Positions 43,767 through 53,093 of a stretch of DNA of 64,000 bases are shown here, piece by piece. Position numbers and translations under genes: made by a program. Positions within the stretch are counted from its first letter, which is position 1. Every line of letters starts with the position of its first letter. Source of the DNA: Achromobacter piechaudii NBRC 102461 (GTDB lineage Bacteria > Pseudomonadota > Gammaproteobacteria > Burkholderiales > Burkholderiaceae_B); NCBI RefSeq assembly GCF_001571245.1, contig NZ_BCTK01000001.1, positions 124,001 to 188,000 on the forward strand, read 5' to 3'. The notes below the pieces were generated by a model. The model did no database searches. It saw only the letters and a program-made list of their open reading frames with translations, and had not been told where the DNA came from.

Positions 43767-44516
43767 ATGGCCAAGATGGTCCTGATTGAAGCCCATCCGC
43801 TACTGCGGTTGGGGTTGTGGCAGATACTCAGCAAGTTGGACGATGTGTGGGAAATCGAGGGTATGGGCTTGGCAGATTTGTCCAAGGCCGATGGCGCGCA
43901 CGCTGGCGCCGATCTCTTGATCTACGGATTGCCGGTGGATACCGATGAAGCATGGAGCGCGCTGCACGAAATTCAGCGCGTTCTGACGCCCAAGCGGATT
44001 CTGCTGTTGACGGATGTGATGCCCTTGCCGATGCCGGTGCAGGGCTTGCCTGGCGCCAGTGTGTATGGCTGCTTGATGAAGACGGCCTCGGTCGAAATCC
44101 TCGAAGCGGCGATTCGCCTGGTCATGGCCGGCGGTCAGTGTTTTCCCAGCGAGCAGGCATTGCAAGCGCCTGCCTCCACGGTCTGCGCGTTGCCGGCACG
44201 CGATGGCGATGACGCTTCCAGCAAGGGCTCCATGCCGGTCAGCGCCGGTGCGCAGCTGCTTCAGATCACGCCGCGCCAATACGAAGTACTGGTGCTGCTG
44301 GCAAGGGGATATCCGATCAAGACCGTCAGTCGCATGCTGAACATCTCGGTAGCTACCGCGAAGACGCATGCGTGCACGCTCTACCAGCGTCTGCATGTCA
44401 AGAACAAGGGAGAAGCCGTCTACGCGGCCCTGCAACGCGGTGCGACCTTGGAATGGCATGAGCCCAATGGCAGGGAATCGGACGCCGGGCAGATCTATGG
44501 GCGCAAGCTGGGGTAG
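43767..44516 (+). CDS. LuxR/NarL-type regulator with degenerate receiver domain (1)
   Basis: 249 residues. Residues 4-120 have the receiver fold seen in BvgA/NarL relatives (MVLIEAHPLLRLGLWQIL; conserved Lys in YGCLMKTASVEI), but the phosphoacceptor position reads ADLLIYGLP, with no Asp, and the N-terminal acidic pair is Glu-Ala. Residues about 175-240 form the LuxR helix-turn-helix (ITPRQYEVLVLLARGYPIKT, then VATAKTHACTLYQRLHVKNK). It should therefore act without phosphorylation. It lies beside a similar gene and an exopolysaccharide locus, its likely target. Confidence 0.88.
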   Translation: MAKMVLIEAHPLLRLGLWQILSKLDDVWEIEGMGLADLSKADGAHAGADLLIYGLPVDTDEAWSALHEIQRVLTPKRILLLTDVMPLPMPVQGLPGASVYGCLMKTASVEILEAAIRLVMAGGQCFPSEQALQAPASTVCALPARDGDDASSKGSMPVSAGAQLLQITPRQYEVLVLLARGYPIKTVSRMLNISVATAKTHACTLYQRLHVKNKGEAVYAALQRGATLEWHEPNGRESDAGQIYGRKLG

Positions 44517-44870
44517 AAACAAGGCGCGCCGCCTGCCCGGCTGCCAGGAACAGGTCTGTTCTGGTGCCGGGTTCGCCCCACCACCATCCCGCCTAAGTCA
44601 TCTATATCAGTAACCGCAGTCAATTCGGATGCGGCTTTCCTCCACCAATCATCCTCCTGAACGAGATTCAGCGAACGTAGCCGCTGATAGCATGGGTTGT
44701 GTCCGCAAGCATGGGTCAAGAGCGCGAATTACAACGGCTCGCCGCCGTGACCCAATAGCGCGGGCAAGATTCCCTTGGGGCTGGCGCCGCACATAACCTG
44801 CCATTGCAGCGTGATGCGCCGACGTCATGGGAACCGTGAATGGGCCATGTGTCACAAGGTTCTCCCCGGG
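44517..44870. promoter_or_regulatory. Interval between the two LuxR genes
   Basis: 354 bases without a convincing gene. A strong hairpin lies 20 bases after the first stop: CCCGGC (44536-44541) pairs with GCCGGG (44566-44571), and CCAGGAACAG pairs with CTGTTCTGG inside it with one bulge. No T-run follows, so it may stabilise or end the first transcript. The remainder presumably holds the promoter of the second gene; it shows no clear repeat. Confidence 0.45.
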
Positions 44871-45533
44871 ATGACAACCGTACTGATCGAAGACTACGCT
44901 CTGCTTCGCGTCGCGATCCAGCATGTGCTGGAGCGTGTACGGAACGCCGACGACATCCTGGCAATTTCGCCAGCTCATCTCCTTAACATGTCCAGTTCGA
45001 TCAACCGTCCAGTTGAGTTGCTGGTGATTGGTTGCAGCGGCATCGCGGAACAGGACATCGGGCTTGTTTCGCAAGCCATGGCCTTCTTCATGCCCAGGCT
45101 GGTGCTGGTGCTGTATTCGGTGCTGGACCCCGCCGTCATGGGCGCGTGCGCGCGCGCCGGCGTGGCGGGCTATCTGCCCAAGGCGTCCAGTCCCGATGCG
45201 CTGGCCGCTGCCGTAAGCCTGGTGGTGGCGGGCGGAGAATGCTATCCACAACCGGCAGGGCGGCCGCAAGGCGCGGCGCATGCGCCCATGCAGGAACTGC
45301 GTGAGCTGACGCAGCGCCAGGAAGAGATCCTGCAACTGCTGGTGCAAGGCAAGACCATGCGCGAAATCGGCCAGCACGTCGGCATATCGGTCGCCACGGT
45401 CAAGAGCCACGCGCGCACGCTGTACTGGAAGCTGAACGCGCGCAATCAGGCCGAGGCGGCTTATATCGCTGTGCAGATGGGTCTGGTGCGTGGAGGCGGC
45501 CCGCTGCCACCCGTCAAGAAGGACGGCGCTTGA
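44871..45533 (+). CDS. LuxR/NarL-type regulator with degenerate receiver domain (2)
   Basis: 220 residues from the ATG at 44871; in-frame starts at 44847 and 44775 are possible and no ribosome site decides. The receiver opens TVLIEDYALLRVAIQHVL, keeping one acidic pair, and has the conserved Lys in GYLPKASSPDAL, but the phosphoacceptor stretch reads VELLVIGCSG, with Gly where Asp is expected. The C-terminal helix-turn-helix is clear: LTQRQEEILQLLVQGKTMRE, then VATVKSHARTLYWKLNARNQ. It is a paralogue of the gene 355 bases upstream and ends just before a bidirectional terminator facing the exopolysaccharide operon. Confidence 0.87.
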   Translation: MTTVLIEDYALLRVAIQHVLERVRNADDILAISPAHLLNMSSSINRPVELLVIGCSGIAEQDIGLVSQAMAFFMPRLVLVLYSVLDPAVMGACARAGVAGYLPKASSPDALAAAVSLVVAGGECYPQPAGRPQGAAHAPMQELRELTQRQEEILQLLVQGKTMREIGQHVGISVATVKSHARTLYWKLNARNQAEAAYIAVQMGLVRGGGPLPPVKKDGA

Positions 45534-45579
45534 CGCCGCCTGCCCCGAATCCAACGACGGCGCTTGGCGCCGCCGCGCC

Positions 45580-45618
45580 AAAAAAAAACGGTAGAGAGAA
45601 ATCTCTACCGTTTTTTTT
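45580..45618. terminator. Bidirectional intrinsic terminator
   Basis: Nine A, stem CGGTAGAGA (45589-45597), loop GAAA, stem TCTCTACCG (45602-45610), eight T. It works on both strands and separates the second LuxR gene from the convergent 13-gene exopolysaccharide operon. Confidence 0.92.
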
Positions 45619-45646
45619 GCCGCCAGGACTCAACGATCAACGAGCG

Positions 45647-46924
45647 CTAGCGTTCGCCTTCGCGCGGACGGGCGTCGACGGCGGGGGCCGGGGGCGTCGC
45701 GCGGCTGCCGATCACCTTGGCGAACTCCCGTTCGGCCGCGGCCAGCACGGCGTCCACGTGCAGGTTGTTCAAGGCGTACAGGCGCGCGGCGGCGCCCAGC
45801 GTTTCGCGGATCTGCGCGTTGTAGCTCAGTTTGCGCACGGCCTCGGCCATGGCCTCGGCGTCTTCCGGCGGCGTCAACAGGCCGCAGCGCGCCACGACGC
45901 CGGCAAGCTCGGTGCCAGGGGCCGCGCCGCACACTACCGGCCGGCCGCTGGCCAGCATGCCGGTCAGCTTGGACGGCATGACCAGGTCGGCCGCGCCGGC
46001 GCGCTGCGGCAGCAGATGGATGTCGGCGGTGTTGAGCAAGGCGCCCAGCCGATCGGCTGGCTGCAAGTCCAGGAACACCACGCGGTCCAGTCCCTGGCAT
46101 GCCGCTTGCAGGGGCGCGCGTTCGGGGCCCTGCCCACAGAACACGAACCATAGCCGGCTCTCGCGGCTCAGTCGCCGCGCCACTTCCGCCAGCGTCTGCA
46201 AGCCTTGCTTGCCGCCCATGTTGCCCGAGTACAGCGCCACGATCGCGTTGTCCGGGATGCCCAGTTCCGCGCGGTAATCGCCGCCATCGGCGCGCGGCGT
46301 GATGGCGTTGACGTCGATCCAGTTGGGCAGCAGCACCGCGCGCTCGGGCTCCACGCCCTTGGCGATGGCCAGGTCCAGCATGCGATGCGAAATCGTCGAC
46401 ACGCGATCGAAGCGGCGCATCAGCCAGCGCTCGGCCCGCTTGACCATCGACCGCAGGCCGGCTCCCTTGAGCAGGCCCAGTTCGAACGCCGCGTCGACCT
46501 CGTAGTCCTGGATGTGCAGCCACGCGCGCGCGCCGCACAGACGCGCCGTGAGCCAGGCCGCGGGCGCGCAGAACAGCGCCGGTTCCACGACCAGGATCAG
46601 ATCGGGCCGGCTCGCGGCCGCGCGCAGCAAGGAAGGCAGGCTGGATACCGCGAAGCTGGCCAGGTGGATCAGGCGCTTGAGCCCGCCCGGGCGCTTCGGC
46701 ACCCACAGCGGCGCGCGGCGCACGGTGACGCCGCGCCGTTCCTCGCGTCGATAGCGTCCCGCGCGATAGCCCTCGTGCACCTGCCATTGCGGGTAGTAGG
46801 GCGGGGCGGTCACCACGCTGACCTGATGGCCATGCGCGGCCAGCCACTCGGCCAGCTCGGCGCTGTACTTGCCGATACCGGTCAACTCGGGCGCGTAGTT
46901 GATGCCGTAGATCAGAATCTTCAT
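45647..46924 (-). CDS. WcaI-like GT4 family glycosyltransferase
   Basis: 425 residues from the ATG at 46924, which overlaps the acetyltransferase stop (ATGA). It opens MKILIYGINYAPELTGIGKY as colanic acid WcaI does, followed by GHQVSVVTAPPYYPQWQVHE, ALYSGNMGGKQGLQTLAEVA and a nucleotide-sugar-binding segment VMPSKLTGMLASGRPVVCGA. It probably adds a sugar to the growing lipid-linked repeat on the cytoplasmic side. It is the last gene of the operon. Confidence 0.9.
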   Translation of the reverse strand: MKILIYGINYAPELTGIGKYSAELAEWLAAHGHQVSVVTAPPYYPQWQVHEGYRAGRYRREERRGVTVRRAPLWVPKRPGGLKRLIHLASFAVSSLPSLLRAAASRPDLILVVEPALFCAPAAWLTARLCGARAWLHIQDYEVDAAFELGLLKGAGLRSMVKRAERWLMRRFDRVSTISHRMLDLAIAKGVEPERAVLLPNWIDVNAITPRADGGDYRAELGIPDNAIVALYSGNMGGKQGLQTLAEVARRLSRESRLWFVFCGQGPERAPLQAACQGLDRVVFLDLQPADRLGALLNTADIHLLPQRAGAADLVMPSKLTGMLASGRPVVCGAAPGTELAGVVARCGLLTPPEDAEAMAEAVRKLSYNAQIRETLGAAARLYALNNLHVDAVLAAAEREFAKVIGSRATPPAPAVDARPREGER

Positions 46925-47481
46925 GGCGCCGTCGCCATGCGCGGGCGCACCGGGCGGCAGGGATTGCCATGGCAGACCATCGCCGCCGGCATGTTGCGAA
47001 ACACGGAACTGCGCGCGCCCACCACGGCTTCGCGGCCGATGGTCACGCCCGGTCCGACAAAGACATCGGTGGCGACCCAGGCTCCGTCCTCGACCCTCAC
47101 CGCGCGTTCGCGCAGCGGAAAGTCGGGCTGGCCCGCGTCGTGGTCGGCCGCGCACAGATAGCTGCGCTGCGACACCACGGCGTGCGCGCCGATATGGATG
47201 GGTCCCAGGCTGTACAGGACGGCGTCGTCACCGATCCAGGCGTAGTCACCAATCTGCACTTTCCACGGATAGGTCACCGTGGCCGACGGCCGGATCAACA
47301 CCTTCTTGCCCACCTGCGCGCCAAAGCAGCGCAACAGCCAACGCCGAAAGCCATACGCCACCTGGGGCGACCAGCGAAACAGCGTGGCCTGCACCATCCA
47401 CCACAGCTGCACCGTCAGCGCGGAGCGGCCACGCTGACCAGGCGCCAGCGCAAATCGATCCAGTTGCTGAAGCGCGCTCAT
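46921..47481 (-). CDS. WcaF-like hexapeptide-repeat acetyltransferase
   Basis: 186 residues. The N-terminal LWWMVQATLFRWSPQVAYGF and the left-handed beta-helix repeats (IGDYAWIGDDAVLYSLGPIH; VATDVFVGPGVTIGREAVVG) match WcaF of colanic acid loci. Asp-His in LCAADHDAGQPDFPL supplies the likely catalytic His. It would O-acetylate a sugar of the repeat from acetyl-CoA. It overlaps both neighbours by four bases. Confidence 0.92.
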   Translation of the reverse strand: MSALQQLDRFALAPGQRGRSALTVQLWWMVQATLFRWSPQVAYGFRRWLLRCFGAQVGKKVLIRPSATVTYPWKVQIGDYAWIGDDAVLYSLGPIHIGAHAVVSQRSYLCAADHDAGQPDFPLRERAVRVEDGAWVATDVFVGPGVTIGREAVVGARSSVFRNMPAAMVCHGNPCRPVRPRMATAP

Positions 47482-48365
47482 TTGACGGCCCCCGTCACGG
47501 CGCTAGCTTCCGATTCGCTGGCGCGCGCCAGCCGGGCCTTCTGCAATTCTTCGGTCTTGATGCGGATCTGCCAGTAATACATGGCGCGCGCCACCGCGTA
47601 GTCATAGCCGGCCTTGCCGTCCAGAAAGCCCAGCCGGAAGACATAGGAATGCAGGAACGAGATCGGCGCCTTGAACGGCATGGCCTGGAAGATGCGCTTG
47701 AGCAAGGCGCGCGCGCCCACGTTGGCTTCGCGCGGATCGTTCATCAGGCCCTTGGTGCGCAGGTTGGCTTCCCAATCCGAATAGCGGTTGTGCTTGTCGA
47801 AGTAATGGAACAGCGAATCGTGATCGTTGTGCACCATGCGCTGGCGCAGCGCGAACGTCTCGCCCTTGACCTGCGGCTGGTAGTGGCCTTCCACTTCCCA
47901 CATGTGCGCCACGTCCAGGTCGTCGTAGTCCAGGAAGCGCGATTGGTCGCGCGCCAGCAGCGCCAGCTTGTAGACGCGATGGCCGTGTTCCAGCTTCTTG
48001 CCGCAGAACACGTAGTCGAAGGGCACGAACGCGCCGCCCGCGCCCGCGGCAAAGCGCGGCAGCACTTCGCGGATCTCGGCCGCCAGCGCCGGCGTCATTT
48101 CTTCGTCGGCGTCCACGTACAGCACGACCGGATGCGAGAAGGGCAGTTGTTCCAGGCACCATTGCTTCTTCTTCGGATACTTGCCATTCCATTGGAAGTT
48201 GGAAACGCGGGCGCCCAGCGCCATCGCCATCGCGCAGGTGGCGTCGGTACTGTTTGAATCGACCACGAAGACTTCGTCGAACTCCACCAGCGCCTTCAGG
48301 CACTTGGCGATGTTGCGCTCTTCGTTCTTCGTCATGACGACCACGGAAACCGGTATTTTCTGCAT
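47478..48365 (-). CDS. GT2 family glycosyltransferase (WaaE/KdtX-like)
   Basis: 295 residues. The GT-A fold opens VSVVVMTKNEERNIAKCLKA and continues DEVFVVDSNSTDATCAMAMA; the metal-binding DxD lies in VVLYVDADEEMTP. The FRLGFLDGKAGYDYAVARAM tail is typical of WaaE-type enzymes. It transfers a sugar within the cytoplasmic assembly of the exopolysaccharide repeat. It overlaps wcaF by four bases and follows the next upstream transferase gene after 13 bases. Confidence 0.9.
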   Translation of the reverse strand: MQKIPVSVVVMTKNEERNIAKCLKALVEFDEVFVVDSNSTDATCAMAMALGARVSNFQWNGKYPKKKQWCLEQLPFSHPVVLYVDADEEMTPALAAEIREVLPRFAAGAGGAFVPFDYVFCGKKLEHGHRVYKLALLARDQSRFLDYDDLDVAHMWEVEGHYQPQVKGETFALRQRMVHNDHDSLFHYFDKHNRYSDWEANLRTKGLMNDPREANVGARALLKRIFQAMPFKAPISFLHSYVFRLGFLDGKAGYDYAVARAMYYWQIRIKTEELQKARLARASESEASAVTGAVK

Positions 48366-48378
48366 GATGCTGTCCTGT

Positions 48379-49509
48379 TCAGGGCGTGCCGCGTTGCATC
48401 AACGGCTTGAATAGCGCGATGACGTTGCGGCAATGCCGCTCTAGGGAAAATGCGTCTGCGCGCTCGGGGCCTTGCGCGGCCAGTTGCTCGCGCATCTGCG
48501 CGTCGTAGGCCAGCCGGCGCACTGCGTCGGCCAACGCCGCCGCGTCGCCCACCGGCACCAGCAGGCCGTAGCGGCCGGCATCGAGAATTTCGGCTGGACC
48601 ATGCGGACAGTCGGTGGAAATCACCGGCACGCCCAGGCACAGCGCTTCGACCAGTACGTTGCCAAAGCTCTCGCGTATGGACGTCAACACGAACGCGCCC
48701 GCGCTGGCGATGACGGGAAACGGGTTGTCGATGTGGCCGGCCAGCGTGACGGGGCTGCGCGAGGGGCGCTCGTCGATACGCTTTTGCAAGGCGGCGTGTT
48801 CCGAGCCTTCGCCCAGGATGGTGAAGGTGATGCCGGGGTCGTCCACCAGCGCGGCCGCGTCCACCAGGGTGGCGTAGTCCTTCACGGCTTCCAGCCGGCC
48901 GACCGCTACGACGTGATACGGCGCCGCGCCGTCGCGGGCCGGGCGCTGCTGCGCGCCCTGGCGGCGCACGTTGTCCAGCGGTACGCCGTTGTAAATCGTA
49001 TGCACCTTGCCGCGCAGCGGCGGAAACATGCTGACCAGGTCTTCCTTGACCCCGCGCGACACGCCCACCACGGCGTCATGCCGGCGATAGGTCTGGCTGA
49101 CCAGCCAGCACTTCAGGCGCCGCATCTTCGATGCGCCGTAGTGGATGGCCGGGCTGCTGTGTTCGAACGCCACGGTCCGGAACTTGCCGCGCAACAGCTT
49201 CTTGGCCAGGATGACCAGCATGTTGCACAGCAGGCCATGCGAACACACGATGGCCGGCTTGTCGCGGCGGATCTGCGCCATCAGGCGCATGAAGGCCACG
49301 GGCAGCATCAGCCGCAACTGGGTGGGCGATTCCAGGATGGGCAGCGCGCGCGTCACCTTCGGGTTGGCGACGGGATACTCCCGATTGCGCGAGCGCAGCA
49401 GGAACAGGGCCGAATCGACGCCCTGTTCCGGCAGGGCATCCACGATGAAGGCAACGCATCTTCCGACGCCGCCGTGCAAGTCTGGCGCGACAAACAAGAC
49501 ATCAGGCAT
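48379..49509 (-). CDS. GT4 family glycosyltransferase
   Basis: 376 residues in the two-Rossmann GT-B plan. The start DVLFVAPDLHGGVGRCVAFI includes the glycine loop; the C-terminal half has AVGRLEAVKDYATLVDAAAL and the EX7E motif SIRESFGNVLVEALCLGVPV. The WcaL/N-acetylgalactosamine transferase branch looks closest, but donor and acceptor cannot be assigned. It overlaps the polymerase gene by 8 bases. Confidence 0.9.
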   Translation of the reverse strand: MPDVLFVAPDLHGGVGRCVAFIVDALPEQGVDSALFLLRSRNREYPVANPKVTRALPILESPTQLRLMLPVAFMRLMAQIRRDKPAIVCSHGLLCNMLVILAKKLLRGKFRTVAFEHSSPAIHYGASKMRRLKCWLVSQTYRRHDAVVGVSRGVKEDLVSMFPPLRGKVHTIYNGVPLDNVRRQGAQQRPARDGAAPYHVVAVGRLEAVKDYATLVDAAALVDDPGITFTILGEGSEHAALQKRIDERPSRSPVTLAGHIDNPFPVIASAGAFVLTSIRESFGNVLVEALCLGVPVISTDCPHGPAEILDAGRYGLLVPVGDAAALADAVRRLAYDAQMREQLAAQGPERADAFSLERHCRNVIALFKPLMQRGTP

Positions 49510-50806
49510 GTGGGATTACTCGCGGTGGCGACCGGCGCACGGCATCCGGACGGTGGCTGGGGGTTAGCGGCGCGCGTGGCGTGTCTGCCCTGGGCACGGG
49601 CATGATCTGCGCATTGCGCATCAGCGACAGGCAATAGCACAACAGGAATCCGGTGAACGCGGTCTTGGGCGCATACGCCAGTCCGCCGGACAGCGAATCG
49701 ATGAAGATGTAGATGGGCGCCGTGGCCAGCAGGTAGCGTCGGTGCATCTCCAGGCCGGGGTGCGCGTATCGTCGCAGCAGCGTCAGCAGCAGGATCAGCA
49801 AGGGCGGCAGCATGATCATGAAGGTGCCGACCACGCCGAACTTCATCAGGTAGAACGCCCAGGAATTGTGCGCGAAGGTGCTCAGTTCAAAGCCGTTCTC
49901 GCCCATCACCCAGCTGCGGAATCCCGCGCCTTTGCCGAACACGGGGCTTTCGGCAAAGGAATCCATCTGCCCCTGCATCTCCTGGATGCGCGCGCCGTAG
50001 CTGGAGTCTTCGTCCAGCTTTTCGACGCTGAAGATGCGGTTGGTCAGGACGTCCAGGTAGCCGATGCTGGCGAACACCAGCACGCCCGCGACGGCGGCCG
50101 GCGCGAAGATCAGCACCGCGCGGCGGCGGATTTCCGGCCCCGTGCCCAGCAGCACCGCAATCACCACCGAGACCGCCAGTTGCAGGTACTGGCTGCGGTT
50201 CAGCGAAAACACCAGCGCCAGCAGCATGTACAGCGTCAACGCATAGGCCTTGGGGCCCGACACGTTCAGCGTGCGCCGGAAGGTCAGTAGCGACACCACG
50301 CCGAATGGAATGGCCCACACCCCCAGCCGCACGTTGCGCAGCGGGTTGGACACGCTGAATCCCTGCAACTGTTCCAGCAGCATCAGCGTGGCCACCGCCA
50401 GGCAGGCCGCCACGATGTACTTTTGCAGCACGGCGTAGGCGGCGGGGCTGTCGATGTCCTTGTAGCAAAGGAAGGGCGTGCACAGAAAGTAGAAGACGAT
50501 GCGCAGGTCGCGCGCCACGTCGCCCGTTTCGATGCCGGGATGGTGCATGGACACCAGCAGCAGATAGATCACCGACATGGCCTGCAAGCCCAGCAGCGCA
50601 CCCAGCAGGCCGCGCGGCAGGGCGTAGGCGCTGGGCTCGGCCAGCCGCAACGCCTTCACGGCCAGCATGGCCACGAACAGCACGTCGAACGGCGACAGCT
50701 TGAAGCTGCCCACGCCCAGGATGAAGCGGTCATCGTTCAGGGCCAGCGCGGTGAAGGCGAACAGGCCCAGCAGATGCAGGGTGGATAGTCGGCGGTGCGT
50801 GCTCAT
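49502..50806 (-). CDS. wzy: O-antigen ligase/polymerase family membrane protein (Wzy-like)
   Basis: 434 residues with about ten hydrophobic helices and a large periplasmic loop near residues 255-330 (DSFAESPVFGKGAGFRSWVM, then ELSTFAHNSWAFYLMKFGVV), where Wzy and WaaL proteins carry catalytic Arg and His. In this locus it is the only polymerase candidate, so it probably joins flipped repeats in the periplasm. The C-terminal 30 residues are Arg/Pro-rich and overlap the transferase gene start. Confidence 0.85.
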   Translation of the reverse strand: MSTHRRLSTLHLLGLFAFTALALNDDRFILGVGSFKLSPFDVLFVAMLAVKALRLAEPSAYALPRGLLGALLGLQAMSVIYLLLVSMHHPGIETGDVARDLRIVFYFLCTPFLCYKDIDSPAAYAVLQKYIVAACLAVATLMLLEQLQGFSVSNPLRNVRLGVWAIPFGVVSLLTFRRTLNVSGPKAYALTLYMLLALVFSLNRSQYLQLAVSVVIAVLLGTGPEIRRRAVLIFAPAAVAGVLVFASIGYLDVLTNRIFSVEKLDEDSSYGARIQEMQGQMDSFAESPVFGKGAGFRSWVMGENGFELSTFAHNSWAFYLMKFGVVGTFMIMLPPLLILLLTLLRRYAHPGLEMHRRYLLATAPIYIFIDSLSGGLAYAPKTAFTGFLLCYCLSLMRNAQIMPVPRADTPRAPLTPSHRPDAVRRSPPRVIPHA

Positions 50807-50818
50807 GTCGGCGTCATC

Positions 50819-51721
50819 CTAGTGAGCGGCCCAGTCGTCGCGTCCGAAGATCTTCGTGGTCAGCTTCTCGAACAGGTAGGACAGGTCGCCCTGGCGTGCG
50901 TGGGCGGCCACCTTGGACGCGCGGCATGACAGTTCGAACAGCTTGCCCAGGCCGGGCTCGGTGCGGCGGATGCGCGTGACGATCTGCTCGCGCTCTTCGA
51001 GCAGCACGTCCTGCATCAGCGCCGTCTTGGTTTCGTCGTGCGCGGTGTACACGCCCAGTGCATCGGGCACGATCAGGTTCTTGCCCTCGCGCAGCAGCCG
51101 GCTCCACAGTTCCAGGTCCATGCAATAGCGCATGCTCTCTTGCAGCAGGCCATACTTGCGCAGCAGGTCGCGGCGGAAGATGGCGGACTGGTTCGGGATG
51201 GACGCCTTCACCACCGTCAGCGTGCCCCGGTTGACCGGCGTGTAGTGGATCTTGCGGAAGATGTGGTTGTCGGCGTCGGCCACGAACAGGTTGCCGCTGA
51301 CGATCGGCGCGCGGCCTCGGGCGGCGGCCGTGCCCAGCTTGCGCAGGGCGCCGGGGAAGTACAGGTCATCCGAATTCTGCCAGCCGACGTAATCGCCCGT
51401 GGCGCGTTCGAAGCCCTTGTTGATGGCGTGGGACTGACCCCGGTCTGGAGTGCTTTCCCAATACGTCAGGTAACGCTCGTACTTGCGGATGATGTCCACG
51501 CTGCCATCGGTCGAGCCGCCATCGATGATGATGTACTCCAGACGCGGATAGCCCTGGTTCAGCACCGACAGGATGGTGCGCTCCAGGAACTTGGCCTGGT
51601 TGAACGAGGGGGTCACGATGGTCACCTTCGGCAACAGGCCGCTGGCGATCGGCGCGGGCGGACGCAGCTCGCGGACGAAGTCGATGAGCTGACGTGAGTA
51701 CTCGTTATGACGCTTGCGCAT
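50819..51721 (-). CDS. GT2 family glycosyltransferase
   Basis: 300 residues from the ATG at 51721, which has GAGG 7 bases before it; an in-frame ATG at 51736 lacks a ribosome site. The GT-A domain opens [20 protein letters not shown] and continues [20 protein letters not shown]; the metal site reads [13 protein letters not shown]. It belongs to the WcaE/PGL-type group of small GT2 transferases and adds one sugar of the repeat unit. Confidence 0.9.
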   Translation of the reverse strand: MRKRHNEYSRQLIDFVRELRPPAPIASGLLPKVTIVTPSFNQAKFLERTILSVLNQGYPRLEYIIIDGGSTDGSVDIIRKYERYLTYWESTPDRGQSHAINKGFERATGDYVGWQNSDDLYFPGALRKLGTAAARGRAPIVSGNLFVADADNHIFRKIHYTPVNRGTLTVVKASIPNQSAIFRRDLLRKYGLLQESMRYCMDLELWSRLLREGKNLIVPDALGVYTAHDETKTALMQDVLLEEREQIVTRIRRTEPGLGKLFELSCRASKVAAHARQGDLSYLFEKLTTKIFGRDDWAAH

Positions 51722-51743
51722 GTAAGACCTCAGCATGTTGGTG

Positions 51744-53060
51744 TTATCGGGTGGCCGCAGGCAGCGCGCCCGGAAACTCGGGGCGGGATTGGCGGATGGC
51801 CAGCGCCACGCCGGCAAGCGTGATCGCCGCATACGCCATGCGGCCCCAGGCCGCGGCGTGTTCGCCCGCCGCGTGCACCAGGCCCGCCATGACACACAGC
51901 ATCGCCAGTCCGCCCAACCCGTTCAGGATGGCGACGGCGCGCGAATTGCCCAGCCCCAGCAATGAAAAGTGGGCCGCGGCGTTCAACGACAGCAGCCCGG
52001 AGGCCACGATCAACAATTGGAAGGTGCCCAGGTGGCCCGCCGCCACGTTGTCGCCCAGCAGCAGGTTCAACAGCGGGTGGCTGACGGCCAGCACGGCCAG
52101 CGTGGCGGTCGCGGACAGCGCCAGGTTCCACGTCATCATGCGGCGGATCTCGCGTTCGACAGCCCCCGCGTAGGGCGGCGACACCGACAGGCGGGTCACG
52201 CGCGGCATCGCCTTCTGGAAGATGGCGACGGCGGCGGTGTGGATGATCTGCCCGACCTGCACGCCTACCGTGTAGATCGCCAGCGCGGCCGGGCCCATCA
52301 TGCTGCCCACCAGCACGCGGTCCACCGATCCGAAAGCCAGCGCGCTCAGGCTGTTCAGCCACGACCAGCGCGAAAATTTGAAGGCGTCCATCATCGCGCC
52401 ACGGTCGCGCACCGGACGCACCAGCACATGGCCATAGGTGCGCGAGAACACACGCATCTTGACGCTGCCGGCCACCAGCAGGCCCAGCGCCTGCGCCAGC
52501 CCCGTGTAGGTGGGCGAGGCGGTCATCCAGGCGGTCGCGCAGGCCAGCGCCATGGTGCCGCTGCGGCTGAAGACCTCGCACAGCGCGGTGGCGCGAAAAT
52601 CCTCTCGGCCTTTCAGGCAGCCCGAGAACAATTGGTCGTATTGCTGCGTCAGGTAAATGGCCAGGGCGGGCAGCGCCAGCAGCGTCACCGCCACGCCACC
52701 AAAGGTGGCGGCCGGCCAGGCCAGGCCCACCACGGCCCACAGCAATACGGCGGCCAGCGTCACCACGCCCAGCGCGCAGCCGATCAGCGACATGCTGACG
52801 CCGGCCGCGCGGTAAGCGCCGCCCGGTTCGTGCATCCTTTCGGACACCAGCTTGGTGGCGGTCACGGCCGCGCCCAGGTTGGCGGCGTTGCCGAACCCGG
52901 CCAGCGCGATGATCATCGAATACTGGCCGAAGCCCACCGTGCCCAACTGCCGGAACAGAATGGGCAGGGCCACCAGCGCCGCGACCGGGCCGATGCCGTA
53001 TTCCACCAGCCCCCAAAAGGAGGCATTGCCGGCGATGTGTTTCCTGACGAATCCAAGCAT
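51744..53060 (-). CDS. wzx: Wzx-like polysaccharide flippase
   Basis: 438 residues with about twelve membrane helices spread over the whole length, beginning [40 protein letters not shown] and [20 protein letters not shown] lie in the middle. This is the MOP-superfamily plan of polysaccharide flippases. It carries the lipid-linked repeat across the inner membrane to the polymerase. It starts 33 bases after the fcl stop and has only a weak ribosome site. Confidence 0.9.
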   Translation of the reverse strand: MLGFVRKHIAGNASFWGLVEYGIGPVAALVALPILFRQLGTVGFGQYSMIIALAGFGNAANLGAAVTATKLVSERMHEPGGAYRAAGVSMSLIGCALGVVTLAAVLLWAVVGLAWPAATFGGVAVTLLALPALAIYLTQQYDQLFSGCLKGREDFRATALCEVFSRSGTMALACATAWMTASPTYTGLAQALGLLVAGSVKMRVFSRTYGHVLVRPVRDRGAMMDAFKFSRWSWLNSLSALAFGSVDRVLVGSMMGPAALAIYTVGVQVGQIIHTAAVAIFQKAMPRVTRLSVSPPYAGAVEREIRRMMTWNLALSATATLAVLAVSHPLLNLLLGDNVAAGHLGTFQLLIVASGLLSLNAAAHFSLLGLGNSRAVAILNGLGGLAMLCVMAGLVHAAGEHAAAWGRMAYAAITLAGVALAIRQSRPEFPGALPAATR

Positions 53061-53093
53061 CGGGGAAGCCTGTGGTTAGTGCTGGCGCGGCCG

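Noticed and set aside
51730-53016. Second leftward frame across the flippase gene
   Set aside because: Gly/Arg-rich shadow of the flippase; only the frame 51744-53060 shows membrane helices.
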